Shown: one piece after another, positions 46,781-58,773 of the stretch
How positions within the stretch are numbered: the first letter of the stretch is position 1
Layout: every line of letters begins with the position of its first letter
NCBI GenBank assembly: GCA_039707655.1
Contig: CM077670.1
Location: forward strand, 141,340,001 to 141,404,000
From: Elymus sibiricus
Taxonomy: Eukaryota; Streptophyta; Magnoliopsida; Poales; Poaceae
Length of the DNA: 64,000 nt
Direction of reading: 5' to 3'
Notes under the pieces: generated by a model
The model's input: the letters and a program-made list of their open reading frames with translations, nothing else
What the model was told of the DNA's origin: nothing
Databases searched by the model: none
Position numbers and translations under genes: made by a program

Positions 46781-48358
46781 CCGTCCCGGGCTCGCTGCAC
46801 TCACCACCACACTCCCTCCTCCCTCCGTAGGCCTCCCAGAGCAACCTCACGGCCGGTAGTGGCCATCCTCCTCGCCTCTGGTAGCTACTGCCACCACTAC
46901 TTCGCCGAGGATTCCCGCCTCTCCAGAGCTTCCCCCTCACCAATTCCTTCGCTACTAGCTTTCCTAGAGACCCGCAGACCCATCCCCGTCGTCAATTTCG
47001 CCGGAGGTGGCCCGTGGGCAAAAGCCCCCTTTTGATTTCCGCCGGAGCCTCTCGGGGTTCCTCGCCGCCAGCGAGATAGGGGCCCCCGGCGACCGTGCCA
47101 TACCTCGTCGGGATCTCCAGGCCCTCCTGATCCCGTCGGTGGCCTCAGCTTCCCAAGAGCTGCCACCTATCTCCGGCAATCTCCACCGGCGAGCCCGCTG
47201 CTGCTGTCGAAGGAAGAAGAAGGTGCCCGCGCAGACCAGTCAAACCTGACTGGTGGGCCCGCAGGACCCGCCGTCAGCGTTTGGGGGTCACGCGCGCCTA
47301 GTCAAGTGGAGGTGTATTTCAGATAATACGTCTTCGTGTCCAGAAAGCGCAATTCCCGAATACGTCTTCGACGTCATCAGTCCTCCCGCGCAGCCGAACG
47401 GCTGGTCACGGCCCAATAGCACTACGCGGCTAAACAGCGCTCAGGGCGCAGCTCTGTTCTTTTCCTTTTTCATTTCCAGAAGATTTCAAATATTTCCACA
47501 GTGGCCATTTTAAATCCAAATTTGATGATTCAAATTTCTACATACTCATAAAATCATGCTCTATTATTCTAGCTATGGTGAACATTTTTCCTAAGCTTTG
47601 TCTCTACTGGATCTTTTAAATAGTCCATTTCCTTAGTTATCTCAGCTTAGAAAATTCCTAGGAAAATCATATGAACTCCAAATAACTTGATTCTTTTTCT
47701 GAAATTCTATATTTATCATCTAGTTTATTTTAGTATTTATTTCAAAATTTTCCCAAGAACTTTTTACCACTGTTTTGGCTTTATGTGGTAATTTCAATAT
47801 TTTTGAAAATAGGAAATGGAGGGAAGAGAATTTTTCAAAACTTTTGGAGTGCACCCAATATTTCTGCATACTCAAGGCAATCATCTTGAACACTTGATAT
47901 GGTGATTGCATGGTTAAATGTTTGCACGAATAATTGAATCATGCATATGTTGAATTCAAATAAAATTTGCATGCATGTAGTGTTGTCATGTTTCCTTGTA
48001 CCGTGCAACGTGATGTAGGGTGGAACCCTAGATGACAATCTTTTCACACTTTAGAGGGGGAGAAGGAGGAAATCCACGAAGAACACGAGAAGAACACTCA
48101 AATCAACAAGATCCAAATCACACATGCACTAGATCCACATACGCATAGAGGGATACAAAGGTCCAAATCCAACAAAGGAGGATACACGGTAGCTAGTTCG
48201 TCCCGATCCGCAAAGGAGTCGAGATCTTGAATCCGTAGAGGATCTTCTCACATGGGTCTCATGGAGGTCTTGATCTCCATGGGAGAGGTACGGATGAGCA
48301 AAGCTCTAATCTCAAAGAGCTATCTACTTTGCTAACCCTAGAAGGAGGTGGGAGAGGT

Positions 48359-48368
48359 CCTTATATAG
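48359..48368 (-). promoter_or_regulatory. TATA box of E3 3' LTR
   Basis: CTATATAAGG on the minus strand; the same motif is at 55909-55918 in the 5' LTR, where it would drive genomic RNA. Confidence 0.6.
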
Positions 48369-48429
48369 TGCTAGTACAACTTAGGGCGAAGTGGAGGGGG
48401 ATACAGGGCTCGTGGGCCGAAAACACGCT

Positions 48430-48720
48430 GTGTCGGGCCGGATGTCCGGCGGTTCATCCTGGTGCCGGATGTCCGGGCCTGGGGCCGGATGTCCGGCCGA
48501 AACTGGCCAATCTGCGGTTGCTCTCTGTTGGGGGGTGCCAGATTTCCGGGCTGGCGCCGGATGTCCGGGCTGCACGGGCCGGATGTCTGGGCCTCCGGCC
48601 GGATGTCCGGCGCCTGTAGCCTCTTGTGTTGATTGGCGTCTGCTGCTGCTGTAGCTCCCAGGGGCCTGCTGTCCGGGCTTGGGGCCTGATGTCCGGGCTT
48701 GGGGCCGGATGTGTGCTCCG
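48430..48720. repeat. Cluster of GCCGGATGTCCGGGC repeats in E3 3' LTR
   Basis: Seven to eight near-palindromes CCGGA-TG-TCCGG spaced unevenly. Similar clusters are in the 5' LTR (55985-56270) and in the leader (55187-55262). Confidence 0.75.
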
Positions 48721-48989
48721 GTGACCTTCTTCGCTAGTCCGTTTCATCCATGAACTTGTCGACTTGTCCATTTGTCCGGGCTTCTCCGAGGGGGTCCTCT
48801 TGGTACCTAAGCACACATAGCGTTTCGGAATGAGGTAGCATCCATGTCTCGCACGCATCATATGGAAGTTCTGTAAGGAGTGATGTCACCTCGTTTTCAA
48901 GAGCTCTCGCACGGGCTCGTGTCATTGGTCCTCTTGGTGCTTGGGGAGACGTAGGTGGATCCATGGGGATGACCGTAGGATGCTCCGCA

Positions 48990-51900
48990 TCATCTCCCCT
49001 CCCCCCCTTGGGAAAGATCCGTCCTCGGATCGGAATCCGCATCACCATGGAAGGGAGATAAGTCCTTGACGTTGAATGTGTCGCTCACGTTGTACTTGTC
49101 GCGAGGGATGTCGATCTTGTAGGCATTGTTGTTGTAGCGTGCTAGCACCTTGAAGGGTCCGTCGGCGCGGGGTAGTAGTTTGGACTTGCGCTCGTTGGGG
49201 AAGCGGTCTTTGCGAAGGTGTAGCCATACAAGATCTACGGGGTTGAACACCATGGGGTGCTTGTTGATGTTGACCTTGGTCGCGAGGCATTGTACTTGGC
49301 GCTCGATCGTGTGCCTTGTATCTTCATGCATCTTCTGGAGGTAACTTGCTCGTGCACTCGTGTCCATGTCGGTTCATTCTTGTAGCGGTAGCGGTAGGAT
49401 GTCCAATGGTGACAAAGGGTTGAAACCATAGACGACCTCGAAGGGGGACTTGCCGGTAGTAGAGTGTCTTGCTCGGTTGTAGGCGAACTCGGCGATGGGC
49501 AAGCATTCTTCCCACTCCCGTATGTTCTTCTTGATCAACACACGAAGGAGTGTGGATAACATCCGGTTCGTGACCTCCGTTTGGCCGTCGGTTTGTGGGT
49601 GATATGCCGAAGAGAAGAGGAGCTTGATTCCGAGCTTGGCGCATAGGGTCTTCCAAAAGTAGCTTAGGAACTTGACGTCGTGGTCCGATACAATCGTCTT
49701 GGGCACTCCATGCAAACGCAAGATTTCCCTACAAAAGAGATTTGCGACATGTGAAGCATCGTCTATCTTGTTGCAAGGAATGAAATGTGCCATCTTAGAG
49801 AAACGGTCCACAACAACAAATACGGAATCTTTGCCGTTTTGAGTTCGAGGCAAACCAAGCACGAAATCCATACTAATATCTTCACATGGGTGATAAGGAA
49901 TTGGAAGTGGCATATATAGACCATGAGATTGAGCTTTGGACTTAGCTTTGCGGCATGTAGAGCACCGGTTGGTGTAGCGTGAGACGTCTCGAAACATCTT
50001 TGGCCAAAAGTAGTTCTTGGAGAGCATAGCGAATGTCTTGTCACGTCCAAAATGTCCCATGAGTCCTCCACCATGAGCTTCTTGCAAAAGTAGCAAACAA
50101 AGAGAAGACTCGGGAATACAAAGTTTGTTAGCTCGCATAAGATAACCATCTTTCAAGTAATATTGCTCCCAAGTTTTATGAGGTAAACATTTGGCATAGG
50201 GAGTTGCAAATGACGAATCATGCTCATACAAGTCTTTAATGTGCTCAAAGCCAATAACATTCAACTCAAGTTTGGTAACCAACATGCACTTGCGGGAAAG
50301 AGTGTCTGCCACAACATTTTCCTTACCTTTGATATACTTGATAACATAAGGAAATGACTCAATGAACTCACTCCATTTAGCATGACGCTTGTTCAATTTA
50401 GTTTGACCCTTAAGGTACTTAAGTGTTTCATGATCCGTATGGATGACAAATTCACGTGGACGGAGATAATGTTCCCACACATGCAAGACTCTCACTAAAG
50501 CATATAACTCTTTGTCATAGATGGGGTGGTTAAGTTGCGCGCCGGAGAGCTTCTCACTAAAATATACAATGGGTCGTTTCTCTTGCATTAACACACCACC
50601 AATACCATTACCACTAGCGTCACAATGCACTTCAAAAGTTTTCTCAAAATTGCGTAATGCAAGTAATGGAGCATGTGTAAGCAACGTTTTAAGCTCATGA
50701 AATGCGGCATCTTGAGATGGACCCCAAACAAATGGTGCATTCTTCTTACTCAATGCGTGCAATGGTGATGCAATAGTGCTAAAATCCTTCACAAAGCGAC
50801 GATAAAAACCTGCTAAGCCAAGGAAGCTACGCACTTGAAGCAAATTGGTTGGTTGTGGCCAATTCTTAATAGCATCAATTTTAGGTTCATCAACATGAAC
50901 ACCCTTAGAGGAAACAACAAAACCCAAGAAAACAAGCTTATCAACACCAAAAGTGCATTTTTTCATGTTTGCATAAAGTCGCTCGTCTCTAAGAATTTGT
51001 AATACTTCTCTAAGGTGTTTGACATGATCTTCGAGAGTTTCACTAAACACAAGGATGTCATCAAAATAAACCACAACACAAATGCCAATCAATTTGCGAA
51101 GAACATAGTGCATCACACGCATAAAAGTGCTAGGAGCTCGAGATAAACCCATAGGCATGACTAACCATTCATACAAACCAAATTTAGTTTTGAAAGCGGT
51201 TTTCCATTCATCACCTTCTTGCATGCGAATTTGATAATAGCCACTTTTAAGGTCAATTTTAGAGAAAATTGTGGCTCCGCTAAGTTCATCAAGCATGTTA
51301 TCTAGGCGTGGAATGGGATGGCGATATCTAACGGTGATAGCATTTATAGGGCGGCAATCGGAACACATGCGATAGGAACCATCTTTCTTCGGCACGAGAA
51401 TGACCGGAATGGCACAAGGGCTCAAGCTTTCGCGTACATACCCATTCTCCATGAGATGTTGCACTTGCCGTTGTATCTCTTTGGTTTCTTCGGGGTTGAC
51501 GCGGTATGGTGCCTTGTTCGGTAGTGGTGCGCCGGGGATGAGGTCGATGCGGTGTTTGATTCCATGGAGTGGAGGAAGTCCGGGAGGTAGCTCATCGAGA
51601 AACACGTCCGCGAATTCCTGCAATAAATGAGACAATACCAAAGAAAGATGTTGTGAAGTATTAGTCCGCACCACTTCATCTTTGCACACAAGTACAAAGT
51701 GAAGAACACTTGATGGGCCCTCACTCACATCCCTCAAGTCTCTTTTGGTGGCTAGAAGAACTAGATCTCTCTTGGCACGCATCGTGGAGTCACTCATGTT
51801 TGGCTTGTGGCTCTCACTCTCTTTTTGGTGGCTCACTCGCTCACTTTTCTCTCCACGATGGGTAGATGCTTGCTTGTCCGCGATGACTTGACTTGGTGTC

Positions 51901-54040
51901 ATTGGTCGAAGTATGAACTCCTTGCCCTTCATCTTGAAACTATATTGATTTGTCCGCCCATGGTGGGTGACGCCTCGGTCAAATTGCCACGGCCGTCCAA
52001 GTAGGAGATGGCACACGGACATAGGAACAACATCAAACTCTAAGTTGTCTTCGTAGGCGCCGATCTTGAAGGACACTTGGACGGTGTGCTCCACTGGAAG
52101 TGTTCCTGAGTCGCTAAGCCATTGGACCTTGTAGGGGCGAGAGTGCTTCTTCTTGACCAATTGTAGCTTGGAGCATAATTCTTCACTTGCCAAGTTGTGG
52201 CAACTTCCACCGTCGATGATGACCTTGACGGAACGTCCTTGTATACCCGCTTTGGTATGGAAGATGTGGCAACGTTGGTCTTCATCTTGATGTTGTTGAA
52301 GTGTCAAGACCTTGGAGACAACAAGAGCGGGGCTCGAATCATTGTCGCAAAACACTTGATCATCTTCTTCTTCATTCACTTGGCGGTGAATGGCCACTTG
52401 CTCGATGGCTGCCATTTCATCTTCACTCATAGAATCGTAGGTGCCGTCGTCGTTCATGATCATTGTGCGTCTTGTTGGACACTCGAAGGACTTGTGGCCT
52501 CGTCCTTTGCACGTAAAGCACTTGATGTCACTTGTTTTGTCGGTGGCATCCGAAGGAGTTGTTGATGACGAAGCTCTTGGCTTGGAGTTGCTTGTAGTAG
52601 GAGGAAGACGACTCGAAGATGTCGTTTGTTGCTTGGAGCTTGACTTGTCGCCGGTAGTTGGTGTAGCTTGAGTCGTGGAAGGAGTTGTGGAAGTCGTTGA
52701 AGCTTGTGTGTATGAACCGTAGGTCTTGGAAGAGTACTTGGAGTACTTGTAGTCTTCTTGTACTTGTCGCTCCGCTTTGGTTGCTTGGTGCACTAGCTCG
52801 AGGAGGTTGGAGTACGGTTAGAAGTCCGCAATTTTCTTGATTGGATAGTTGAGGCCATTCAAGAAATGCGCCATTGTTTGTTCATCATCTTCCTTAACGT
52901 TGGCTCGGATCATTGCAATTTCCATCTCTTGGTAGTATGCTTCAACCGACTTGGTGCCTTTCTTGAGGAGTTGTAGTTTCTTGAAGAGGTCACGGCTATA
53001 GTGTGTGGGCACAAAACGAGCTCGCATGACATCCTTCATTTGATCCCAAGTTGTGATGGGTGGTTCGCCTCTCTCTTGGCGCCGTTCGATCACTTGCTCC
53101 CACCAAATGAGAACATAGTCTTGGAACTCGAGAGATGCCATGGCGATTTTCTTGTCCTCGTTGTAGTTGTGAAGGCGAAATATCTTGTCGACCTTCAACA
53201 CCCATGAAAGGTATTCTTCGGGATCATTTCCACCGTAGAATTTAGGCATGGTGAACTTGAGCTTCCGTAGCACTCCTCATTGCGTTGTCGGCGGTTGCAA
53301 TGACGCTCTTGCCGTGGAGGTTGATCTTCTAGCTCCTCCTCATCGTCGTGTTCATCTTGATTGACTTGAAGTTGTGGCCTTGGGATTCGTGCACGGTTCC
53401 TCATCTCTTGGCGCTCCTCAAGTCGGGCGGCTTCTTCTTGTTCGCACACGCGGCGGTTGCGTTCGGCGACGTTGCGAGTTGATTCGAGTAGGGCACGTTG
53501 AGCTTCAAGCGCTTGCTCCTCACGACGTTGTCGTTCTTGGTGTAGGGCGTCGTCGTCTTGGTGTACTTGATGTTGGCGATGTGGAACTTGATCTTGGTTC
53601 TCTTTGACTTGTGCTTGCCGCTTTTGTCGTTCGCGCTCTCGAAGACGGTCTTGCAAACCATTGCCATGGAATGGGTTTCTTGAAGCTTGCCGGTCGTCGT
53701 GTTCTTGAGAGCGATGAGAGCGTGCTCGTGGAAGACTTGCATCCGAAGAAGTGTCCGAAGAGTGGCGGCTCGAATGGCGCCGTCTTGATCTTCATGACGA
53801 CGAAGTGGAAGAATCACGGTTGAGCATCATGGTCCGGAACTCGTCCATTTGAATTGATAGCTTATCATCAAGGGTTTGTCGAAAGTCGGAGGCGAGTTGT
53901 TCGATGCGTTCGCCCAATGCTTTGCTCTCTTGATGTAATGCTCGTTGGACGCCAAAGAGGTGAACCTTGGTGACGTAGTCGTTCGGTGCGTCTTCTTGCT
54001 CATCGAAGAGGGGGTTGGTAGAAGTGCTCGGCCTATCCAT
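48990..54040 (-). pseudogene. gag-pol of E3 with four lesions
   Basis: Start ATG at 54040 (MDRPSTSTNPLFDEQ). Lesions: TGA at 53792-53794; one base missing near 53275 (GAGGAG|TGCTACGG); TAA at 52818-52820; TGA at 49374-49376. The three stops are one C-to-T change from CGA, CAA and CGA. Domains in order: gag core (FTMPKFYGGNDPEEYLSWV), zinc knuckle [14 protein letters not shown], protease ([10 protein letters not shown] ... LLLGRPW), reverse transcriptase with YFDD, RNase H (VHCDASG, KELYAL, HTDHETL), integrase with HHCC finger and catalytic D, D, E in [17 protein letters not shown] and GQTEVTNR. The final TGA (48990-48992) is made by the first bases of the LTR. The fragment 49374-52793 (about 1139 codons) is the longest unbroken part of the window. 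Confidence 0.9.
48993..49010 (-). promoter_or_regulatory. Polypurine tract of E3
   Basis: Minus strand AAGGGGGGGAGGGGAGA next to the LTR. It also encodes the last residues of Pol. Confidence 0.8.
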
Positions 54041-55560
54041 GATTCTCAAACAAGTGTTAGTGGAAGAAAGAAACGAACTAGACCAATGTACCTTATCCAA
54101 TGTTGAAGATGGATCAATGATCACCCAATATGGTATTATGGAAATAGTGCAATTGGTACCGGATCGTGTCAATCTCACACCTACACAAGTAAAGCTTTTG
54201 GAAGAGTTTGGTTAGGATGGTGGCACAAAATTTCTGCAATTGCAAGCAAGATATCAATAATGTTGAAAAAGATTCACAAGTTCGCAAATGTAACGAGTAG
54301 ACCAATAGCAATATGTAGCACACGGAAACGCACGCACGGATAGATAAATGAGGTCGTGCAACCAAGGAATGAGCTCAAAATGTGGACTCCACGGAAAATG
54401 CTCTTGTTGCACAACACTAGAGAGACGCTAGCACGATTGCTCAATAGGCGGATACAAACTTGTGCACAACCTATAAGATACAAAATGTAACGCTTTCTAT
54501 CTCACTTATGCTATGTATGTATGATTCCCGGTGAACTTGTCACAATGATCCAAGGTGATCAAATATGCTATGTAATGTGGCGATGCTATGGCTATTACTT
54601 ACAAGCTTGTTTCTCTTTCTCGATTGCTTAAAAGCTTCTCTTTCTTTTGATGCTTTTCTTTGGCAACTTATGCGAAATGCTCGTACGAAGATAGCAATGA
54701 TGTATATGCGGGAACACAAATTGGCACACGAGATGATATGAGTATGTATGCACGCGATTGAAGCTATGTGGCTCAGTATCACTAAAGTACACTAGTAGCG
54801 TTGCCGGCAATACTCAAAGGCTAGTCTCGTAGGAAAGCTACGCAAAGATGGTCTCGGGGGTTCACAATGTAATGGCAAGGGTATGAACAAGTTGTCGCCG
54901 ATGTTACCGTCCTTGCTTACGGTGATGGTGTCACGATGGAGAAGATGGTCGTTGTCGATGTCGAAGTCCGGGGCGATGATGAGCGGTGGTGGTGTCGTTG
55001 TCGAACCGTCCCTAAGTAGCCGAAACACGTTAGGAAATGGCAAAATCCGCGGCTCAAAATCTCAAGTGGCGCGAAGGTGGTGGTATGCAGAAGTCGGTGG
55101 TGAAGCAGCTAAGGGGTTGCGGAAGAAACGGTGGGGAAACGGCAAAAATCGACGGAATTGTAAGCTGATGTTGTGCTGGTGCACAGGGGGCGGATGTCCG
55201 GGCCAGATGGCCGGATGTTTGGGGCGCCGGATGTCCGGGCTGTCGGGCCGGATGTCCGGGGCTGCAGATCCGCGGAAGAACTTGATGAACAAGTGGGGAA
55301 AAGAAAATTTCGGGGCGAAATCCGGACGAATTTGTGGATGAAAAAGGTGTGGAAGGTGGGGAAATGCTAGATCCACTCGAAACCAAGCAAATCCATGGAT
55401 CAAAATCAACAAAATATCATCAAACCAACAGATCACAAAAAAAATTGGGAGGGCTATTTTTGTGGGAATTTTCAAAATTGGGTAAAAACAACAAAATCGG
55501 GGCTAGAAAGTGGAGGGGAAGAACTCCAAAGTGTGAATCAACCTTGGCTCTGATCCAAGA
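54041..55560 (-). other. E3 leader (untranslated region)
   Basis: 1.5 kb between primer site and gag start, without coding potential on the sense strand. It carries four GGATGTCCGG-type repeats (55187-55262). Confidence 0.65.
55542..55558 (-). promoter_or_regulatory. Primer-binding site of E3
   Basis: Minus strand TTGGATCAGAGCCAAGG, two bases from the LTR, a variant of the Met-tRNA complement TGGTATCAGAGCCAGG. Confidence 0.65.
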
Positions 55561-56555
55561 TGATGTAGGGTGGAACCCTAGATGACGATCTTTTCACACT
55601 TTAGAGGGGGAGAAGGAGGAAATCCACGAAGAACACGAGAAGAACACTCAAATCAACAAGATCCAAATCACACATGCACTAGATCCACATACGCATAGAG
55701 GGATACAAAGGTCCAAATCCAACAAAGGAGGATACACGGTAGCTAGTTCGTCCCGATCCGCGAAGGAGTCGAGGTCTTGAATCCGTAGAGGATCTTCTCA
55801 CATGGGTCTCATGGAGGTCTTGATCTCCATGGGAGAGGTACGGATGAGTAAAGCTCTAATCTCAAAGAGCTATCTACTTTGCTAACCCTAGAGGGAGGTG
55901 GGAGAGGTCCTTATATAGTGCTAGTACAACTTAGGGCGAAGTGGAGGGGGATACAGGGCTCGTGGGCCGAAAACACGCTGTGTCGGGCCGGATGTCCGGG
56001 CTCCAGGCCGGATATCCGTCGGTTCATCCTGGTGCCGGATGTCCGGGCCTGGGGCCGGATGTCCGGCCGAAACTGGCCAATCTACGGTTGCTCTCTGTTG
56101 GTGGGGTGCCGGATTTCCGGGCTGGCGCCGGATGTCCGGGCTGCACGGGCCGGATGTCCGGGCCTCTGGCCGGATGTCCGGAGCCAGTAGCCTCTTGTGC
56201 TGATTGGCATCTGCTGCTGCTGTAGCTCCCAGGGGACGGATGTCCGGGCTTGGGGCCGGATGTCCGGGCGCTGTAGACCTCCGGTGACCTTCTTCGCTGG
56301 TCCGTTTCATCCATGAACTTGCCGACTTGTCCATTTCTCCGGGCTTCTCCGAGGGGGTCCTCTTGGTACCTAAGCACACATAGCGTTTCGGAATGAGGTA
56401 GCATTCATGTCTCGCACGTGTCATATGGAAGTTCTGTAAGGAGTGATGTCACCTCGTTTTCGAGAGCTCTCGCACGGGCTCGTGTCATTGGTCCTCTTGG
56501 TGCTTGGGGAGACGTAGGTGGATCCATGGGGATGACCGTAGGATGCTCCGCATCA
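55561..56555 (-). repeat. E3 5' LTR
   Basis: 995 bp. By eye about five differences from the 3' LTR in the first 350 bases, plus a ~19-bp indel in the GGATGTCCGG cluster. TATA at 55909-55918. Confidence 0.9.
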
Positions 56556-57493
56556 CAACGTGTGCTTGTCATGACTAACTTGAAAGAGCAGGTATAAGAG
56601 AAATACCGTTACCGACAGAAGGGTGATCACGTCGGAGCATGATCATGCCTTGTTGCTTATGCATGTTGGGACATGCAAGGGATGTGGCCCTGTTTTGGTG
56701 TTACTGTTGAAAGAACCCTTTATTGTGCTAACCACTGTAGGAAATACATAAGCCTCCCGAGTCGACCGTAGATCGAGTCTTGTTCCGGTAACCCCCATAC
56801 TTGACCCGTGCTACCACATGTCCCTACCACAGGTAGGGTATGGTTCAGTAAGTTGTTAACCCCTTTCCTGCACACACCGTACAGAGAGGCCATAGTGAAA
56901 GATACCATCTGATCACTGGTAGGCATGTCACTTGGTCCGGGGGCATGGGTGTCTCCGGTTGTAGTCGAAGAGGGGTAGCGCCCCTGTTTGCGCGCCGATA
57001 TAAATATTATGATCCCATGCTATTAGAGGCCGTTGAATGAGGCCTTCCCACTTAGAGTTTTAATTTATCATTGCCTTGGGTGATTCCTGGCTTTGGTATG
57101 TTAAAGCTGGTATGTGTTGGTTAGGTGTGTTTCAACCCAAAGACCGTAATGGGAATTAGTCAGTGTCTCGGTGCTGGCTAAGGAAATCCTTTACTTGTGG
57201 GTAAAGAGTACACCATCTACAGAGTTATACCTATTCGAATAGCCGTGTCCGCGGTTAAGGACTACAGTCTGGGTTGGTCAAGTGTCGGTCTTAGTGTCGG
57301 TCTCCGGAGGAAAATAATTAAAAATTGAGCATGACTTATTTTGCAGGATAATTATTGTCGCCACTGACGCTATCATGAATATTATGGTTGTCATGAATAT
57401 TATTGTTATTATTATGGACTAACCGTTTCTCTTATTTTTATTTTCTGAGTATCTCATGGGCTGGCTAGACTACCCGGGATACTCATTTATTTT

Positions 57494-57833
57494 CAAGACC
57501 TCTCATGGCGTCGCTTGAGTTCTCGGGCGGTCCTGTCTCGCCCGATTCTCTTTTAGACACCCGTTTGGCATTTCTTTTCAAGACCTCTCGTGGCGTCGGT
57601 TGAGTTCTCGGGCGGTCCTGTCTCGCCCGATTCTCTTTTAGACACCCGTTTGGCATTTCTTTTCAAGACCTCTCGTGGCGTCGCTTGAGTTCTCGGGCGG
57701 TCCTGTCTCGCCCGATTCTCTTTTAGACACCCGTTTGGCATTTCTTTTCAAGACCTCTCGTGGCGTCGCTTGAGTTCTCGGGCGGTCCTGTCTCGCCCGA
57801 TTCTCTTTTAGACACCCGTTTGGCATTTCTCTT
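57494..57833. repeat. Four 85-bp tandem repeats in E2 LTR
   Basis: Units start at 57494, 57579, 57664 and 57749 and are nearly identical. Each contains GGGCGGTCCTGTCTCGCCC, an inverted repeat GGGCG...CGCCC. Two degenerate partial copies of the GGCGGTCCTGTCTCGCCCGA part follow to about 57915. Confidence 0.9.
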
Positions 57834-58454
57834 GGATACTCAGGCGGTCTTGTCTCGCCCGATTCTCCACTTTATATTTTCTTTTGGATTCTCGAGCAGT
57901 CCTATCTCGCCCGATATCCAATTTTAATTTTCTTGGTGGTCACTAACATTTTATATACTCATTTTTCTGCACATGCTAATATTTATCATGCCATGCTTTA
58001 ATTTCGTTCAGTATATGCATATAATTTAACCCATCATGATCATATGCATTCGGTATATCTTTTGTTCATTATGTTTGCGAGTACATTCAAATGTACTCAT
58101 AGGCTTGTCCTTGGCAATTTAATTGGCCAGGTCAGGAGTTCAACGGAGAGTACCACAACGACGTCCATGTGGATCCTAGGATAGCAGCCACGCGGGATAG
58201 GAATTATCCGGGTCAGCTGTTCCTGTGGGAATGGAGCCCCATCGATGTTGGAGAGCCACGAGTCGCATCTTTCACCCGTCACTAGAAATCATGGTTGTAT
58301 CATTAGAACTTTATGGTCTTGTATCCAATTCTTGTAATTGTTTGGTAATCTGTAACAAGGACGTGTCCACCAGTAACAGTAATCCTGGGCTCGTGACGAC
58401 ACGAGGGGTTAATTTCTGGGATATCATGTCCCTGAAATCCGGCCCCGACAGCCT

Positions 58455-58470
58455 TGGTATCAGAGCCAGG
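58455..58470 (+). promoter_or_regulatory. Primer-binding site of E2
   Basis: TGGTATCAGAGCCAGG, four bases after the LTR end; matches the complement of initiator Met tRNA. Confidence 0.85.
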
Positions 58471-58773
58471 CTGACCACTGGCTAATCCTATCTTAGCCTG
58501 GTCATTATCCTTAGGTTTCCACACCATCCAAATCTTTTCTGTCCATAGCTAAGCCCATCTCACCCGATAAGTCTGCACAGTAACCAGCCGACACCTTTTT
58601 GGCAGTCGGTGCCCAACCTATCAGTCCTGCCCATAGGCCGTGTGCCTGTGGCCGACACCTGAGTTGTCCCACCCACAAGTGTGCGATGGAAGGCTCGGCT
58701 AGCCTATTAAGGAAGCCTTGCCTCAGCTCAGCGCAGCACAGCCTTCATTCTCATTTTAATCCAAACCACCAAT

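Larger units (their letters stand above)
48011..48992 (-). repeat. E3 3' LTR
   Basis: 982 bp, TGATGTAGGG...CTCCGCATCA in plus coordinates. CTATATAAGG on the minus strand is at 48359-48368. It contains about eight GGATGTCCGG-type repeats (48430-48720). Confidence 0.9.
48011..56555 (-). mobile_element. Element E3: CRM-like Ty3/Gypsy chromovirus with full-length but broken gag-pol
   Basis: 8545 bp with LTRs at 48011-48992 and 55561-56555, flanked by CAACG (48006-48010 and 56556-56560). The E2 3' LTR shows the empty site near 63461. The minus strand is sense. Order: 5' LTR, Met-tRNA-like primer site, 1.5-kb leader, gag, protease, reverse transcriptase, RNase H, integrase, polypurine tract, 3' LTR. 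The reverse transcriptase and the end of integrase overlapping the tract fit the CRM clade; no classical chromodomain is seen. Whether it is centromeric cannot be judged from the sequence. Confidence 0.9.
45321..58450 (+). repeat. E2 5' LTR, interrupted by E3
   Basis: TGTAACACCCC...GGCCCCGACA. The left part runs to 48010 and the right part from 56556. It contains a GC-rich promoter zone with TATAAATTGG at 46771-46780, palindromic blocks at 57231-57242 and 58079-58098, and an 85-bp tandem array (57494-57833). Confidence 0.85.

Noticed and set aside
57494..57833. CRISPR-like regular array
   Set aside because: Units are contiguous 85-bp tandem repeats without variable spacers, in a plant LTR.
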